A stretch of 7,082 bases of DNA. Source: Chryseobacterium gleum (GTDB lineage Bacteria; Bacteroidota; Bacteroidia; Flavobacteriales_D; Crocinitomicaceae). Of the stretch, positions 5,002-7,082 are shown in pieces. The stretch is from assembly GCA_943326825.2 (NCBI GenBank), contig CALPUT020000129.1, positions 1 to 7,082 of the forward strand, read 5' to 3'. A program made the translations under genes and the position numbers. How positions within the stretch are numbered: the stretch's first letter is position 1; every line of letters starts with the position of its first letter. The notes beneath the pieces are model-generated. The model worked only from the letters and a program-made list of their open reading frames with translations, searched no databases and was not told the DNA's origin.

Positions 5002-5646
5002 ATGAAAAACAAAACAACACTTTACAGTTTTATAATTGATCGAAGTGGATCAATGACAGGAATGGAGCAAATGGCTGTTAATGGCTTTAATGAGCATTTA
5101 AAAACTATTAAGAATTTAAAACTTGAATTTCCACAACAAGATTTTTTATGTTCATTGACTACTTTTAATCACGATGTTAATGAAGTTGTATCTTCAAAAC
5201 CAATCGATCAAATTGTTCCAATAGAATTAGGTCAATATACACCAGAAGGAACAACTGCATTATTAGATGCAATAGGAGGGAATATTCATGAAGTAAAAGA
5301 AAAGTATCAAATACAGTTTGAAAATGATGAAATGTCAGTTGTATATGTGATAATTACAGATGGGTATGAAAATGCATCTCGTTTTTTTTCGTATCATGAT
5401 ATTGCTCGAAAAATTTCAGAATTAGAAGAAACTAAAAAATGGACTTTCACTTTTTTAGGTGCCGATTTTGATGCTTTTCAAACTTCGAAAATGTTAAATA
5501 TCAAAAAGGAGAATGTGATGAATTTTGAGAAATCTTCATATAATTTAATGTCAGAGGAGATAAATCTAAACATGCGCTCATATTCAGAGGATAAAGAACA
5601 TGGAATTATTAAATCAAGATTTTTTGAAAAAAGAAAAGATTTTTAA
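5002..5646 (+). CDS. Stand-alone cytosolic von Willebrand A domain protein
   Basis: A 214-residue protein that is essentially one vWA domain, without signal peptide or membrane segment. The first strand carries the MIDAS motif DRSGSM (Asp13, Ser15, Ser17). The third MIDAS element is the Thr in PEGTTALLDAIG (Thr84/85), and the fourth is Asp120 in IITDGYENAS. All metal ligands are present, so Mg2+ or Mn2+ dependent partner binding is expected. The second half has the strand TFTFLGADFDA (residues 148-158), typical of this compact class of bacterial vWA proteins. Such domains work as interaction modules and have no catalysis of their own. It is first in a two-gene unit; the next start lies 24 bases after its stop, which suggests joint function. 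The start at ATG 5002 places the MIDAS at the usual distance from the N-terminus. The biological target is unknown. Confidence 0.9.
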   Translation: MKNKTTLYSFIIDRSGSMTGMEQMAVNGFNEHLKTIKNLKLEFPQQDFLCSLTTFNHDVNEVVSSKPIDQIVPIELGQYTPEGTTALLDAIGGNIHEVKEKYQIQFENDEMSVVYVIITDGYENASRFFSYHDIARKISELEETKKWTFTFLGADFDAFQTSKMLNIKKENVMNFEKSSYNLMSEEINLNMRSYSEDKEHGIIKSRFFEKRKDF

Positions 5647-5670
5647 TAACTTACACCTTTTAGTATTTCT

Positions 5671-6834
5671 ATGAAGATCCATTTAATAAGAACATCTGAT
5701 TTTTCAGATTTCCATTTCGAAGATGTTTACAATTTATTATCAGCTTATCCTGGTGCAATTCAGTTTATTCAAGGTGGAGTTGTTGAATTGCCTTTACCTT
5801 CAGGAGAAAAGGTATTTCCATCTTCTGAAGAATTCGAAGTACAAGAAAAAGTTTCCATAGTTCAAGAAAGTATTTCTCAGAGAAGTTTTTTCATGGACAG
5901 AAAGCAAGAATATATAAAACCTGTGTTTCCTTATAAAAAAAGTTTTTTTGAATGGGATATTTTTTTTGATGTAATTAAGCAATATAGAACTGAAAATGAA
6001 ATTGCTGAACATGATTTAATTTTCCTGTTATCAAATCAATATAACAAGAATAATTGGTTTGCTTTTATTGATGATTCTCTCAAAAATGTTTTCATACATA
6101 CAGATGATTGGCCTTGGTTTTTTGGCTTGAATACAGATATTCGTTTTCCTATTTCATACGAGATAACTGCGTGGATATTGAGATCTTTGTTGTTTCGTAA
6201 TCAGAATGAAATTATTGATAGTTTTCATAATCCTTCTTTAGGCTGTGTTAATGATTTTTGTCTAAATAAAAAGGAAATAACACTTAAAATGAGAACGGCT
6301 GATGTTTGTGAAGAGTGTATGCAATTAATAGCTCATCGTGATCTACCACCACATTATCTTAATCAGCTTTTCAGTATAATCGATGGTATACGTTCTAATT
6401 TGATGTTTAGAAAGCGGGTAGGGGTTGTATTTAAGGATAGTAGAATAAAACCTGATTTAGATTCAAAAAAAATATATTTTATTGATTTTGGAAATCTAGC
6501 TGTTCGATTAAATCCTAAGGAAATTTCATTGTATTTGCTATTTTTAAAATTTCCCGATGGAATAGCATTAAATTCCCTTTCCGATTATCAAAAAGAGTTA
6601 TTTTATTATTACCATCAAGTAAGTGGAAGAGCAAGTTTATCAGAAATGCAAAACACAATTAGTTTGTTATCAAATTATCTCGAAGGTGAGTTGAATACGA
6701 CTATCTCAAGAATTAAAAATAAGTTTAAATTAGAATTAGGTGAGGAGATGGCTAAAAATTATTTCATTCAATTATTGCCAAACGGTGTTCATGGAATACC
6801 ATTGAATAGGGAATTGTTGATTGTTGGAAATTAG
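5671..6834 (+). CDS. Zincin-like core protein with Cys4 cluster and winged-helix-like C-terminus
   Basis: A 387-residue soluble protein, second gene of the vWA unit. Residues 1-90 are variable. Residues 91-220 match a conserved but uncharacterised pattern: a WDIFF/YR helix, a HDLIFLLSN strand, NNWFAF, IHTDDWPW (142-149), then PISYEITAWILRSLLF (160-175) where a zincin protease would carry HExxH. Here the position reads YEI, so protease activity is not expected. A cysteine cluster follows: Cys192, Cys197, Cys213 and Cys216 (C-x4-C-x15-C-x2-C), with His186 nearby, probably a structural metal site. Residues 268-385 form a domain frequent in Bacteroidota. L-x-P-K-E-x-x-LYLLFL (280-292) is followed by a long helical part, then TTISRIKNKF (343-352), NYFIQ and GIPLNRELLI, which resembles the recognition helix and wing of OmpR-type winged helices. 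I infer a DNA-binding or regulatory protein partnered with the vWA protein. No ribosome site is visible. Confidence 0.72.
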   Translation: MKIHLIRTSDFSDFHFEDVYNLLSAYPGAIQFIQGGVVELPLPSGEKVFPSSEEFEVQEKVSIVQESISQRSFFMDRKQEYIKPVFPYKKSFFEWDIFFDVIKQYRTENEIAEHDLIFLLSNQYNKNNWFAFIDDSLKNVFIHTDDWPWFFGLNTDIRFPISYEITAWILRSLLFRNQNEIIDSFHNPSLGCVNDFCLNKKEITLKMRTADVCEECMQLIAHRDLPPHYLNQLFSIIDGIRSNLMFRKRVGVVFKDSRIKPDLDSKKIYFIDFGNLAVRLNPKEISLYLLFLKFPDGIALNSLSDYQKELFYYYHQVSGRASLSEMQNTISLLSNYLEGELNTTISRIKNKFKLELGEEMAKNYFIQLLPNGVHGIPLNRELLIVGN

Positions 6835-6860
6835 ATTTTAGACGTTTTGTTTAAATGATT

Positions 6861-6877
6861 TATAAATTTAATTTATA
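6861..6877. repeat. 17-bp A+T palindrome downstream of the operon
   Basis: TATAAATT (6861-6868) and AATTTATA (6870-6877) flank a single T. It is all A+T and only 27 bases after the stop of the second gene. It is too weak and tight for an RNA hairpin and in this composition may be chance. Confidence 0.3.
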
Positions 6878-6912
6878 GCGAATTAATTGTGATTTTAAAA
6901 TAAATTATGGAC

Positions 6913-6950
6913 GATAGAACTTTAGTATAACTATCTTGTTTTTCTTGTTT
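6913..6950 (+). terminator. Weak candidate terminator of the vWA operon
   Basis: GATAG (6913-6917) pairs with CTATC (6931-6935) around a 13-base loop, followed by a T-rich tail (6936-6950). A five-bp stem is poor, but it is the best hairpin with a T tail after the operon. The region 6835-7082 otherwise holds no gene; the only short frames are below ten codons or clearly random. Confidence 0.25.
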
Positions 6951-6974
6951 ATTTCGTGATTTATTTTATTTTTG
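6945..6974 (+). promoter_or_regulatory. Good promoter pointing out of the right edge
   Basis: TTG at 6945-6947, a 19-base spacer, then TATTTTTG at 6967-6974: an exact fit to TTG-N19-TAnnTTTG. Nothing coding starts within the remaining 108 bases except a nine-codon frame at 7015, so it probably serves a gene beyond the window with a leader of at least 100 bases. The surroundings are very T rich, which raises the chance of an accidental match. Confidence 0.45.
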
Positions 6975-7082
6975 TAATATAAATTAATTGCTTAACTTTT
7001 TACTAACTATTTAGATGAAATTTAATGTTTTAAGGCACATTTATTAAAACTTTTATTCATTATTTTATTGTATTTTAATTTA

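Noticed and set aside
5800..6012. Minus-strand open frame inside the 387-residue gene.
   Set aside because: It is a Phe/Leu/Ile-rich shadow of the plus-strand frame, without homology or promoter.
7015..7044. Nine-codon frame starting ATGAAATTT after the last promoter, a possible leader peptide.
   Set aside because: It is very short, has no repeated codon typical of attenuation, and no terminator or gene can be seen after it in the window.
1..7082. CRISPR array, insertion sequence or transposase, rRNA.
   Set aside because: No regularly spaced repeats, no transposase-like frame and no rRNA sequence were seen on either strand.

Overview
The window looks like a piece of a low-GC Bacteroidota chromosome, most likely order Flavobacteriales. 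Four signs support this. The base composition is strongly A+T rich. Several promoters fit the Bacteroidota pattern TTG-N19-TAnnTTTG. Genes mostly lack Shine-Dalgarno sites. The recognisable proteins (a ClpS adaptor, a SPOR-like repeat protein, and a protein ending in a winged-helix-like domain common in Bacteroidota) have the look of that phylum. A genus cannot be named from the sequence alone.

Layout. Bases 1-3126 hold the 3' part of a very large gene: a long coiled coil, two SPOR-like domains of the type that opens with a VQIG strand, and a C-terminal domain. It enters from the left edge. clpS follows (3182-3454), the adaptor that feeds N-degron substrates to ClpAP-type proteases. Next comes a tRNA-Arg(ACG) gene (3512-3585) with a consensus promoter and a strong terminator. 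Its cloverleaf is intact, but two conserved G-C tertiary pairs (15-48 and 19-56) have both become A-U.

From about 3640 to 4850 there is no intact gene of ordinary size. The stretch holds inverted repeats and a second terminator-like hairpin, a possible 28-codon ORF, and three broken genes. The first (minus strand) is a small secreted or membrane protein with two frameshifts, both in A runs. The second (minus strand) is a 67-codon headless fragment resembling the C-terminus of a phage small terminase. The third (plus strand) is a protein split by one frameshift in an A run and carrying an in-frame 15-bp tandem duplication. This looks like a decayed insertion zone beside a tRNA gene.

Bases 4895-6834 carry a compact two-gene unit. 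An operator-like palindrome lies over a weak promoter, and a leader that could fold as a pseudoknot ends at the start codon. The first gene is a stand-alone cytosolic von Willebrand A protein with a complete MIDAS metal site. Twenty-four bases later comes a 387-residue protein with a zincin-like core that lacks HExxH, a four-cysteine cluster, and a C-terminal winged-helix-like domain. The pair could form a metal-dependent interaction and regulation module of unknown function, and it is the best candidate here for an undescribed system. The last 248 bases are intergenic and end with a good promoter pointing out of the window.
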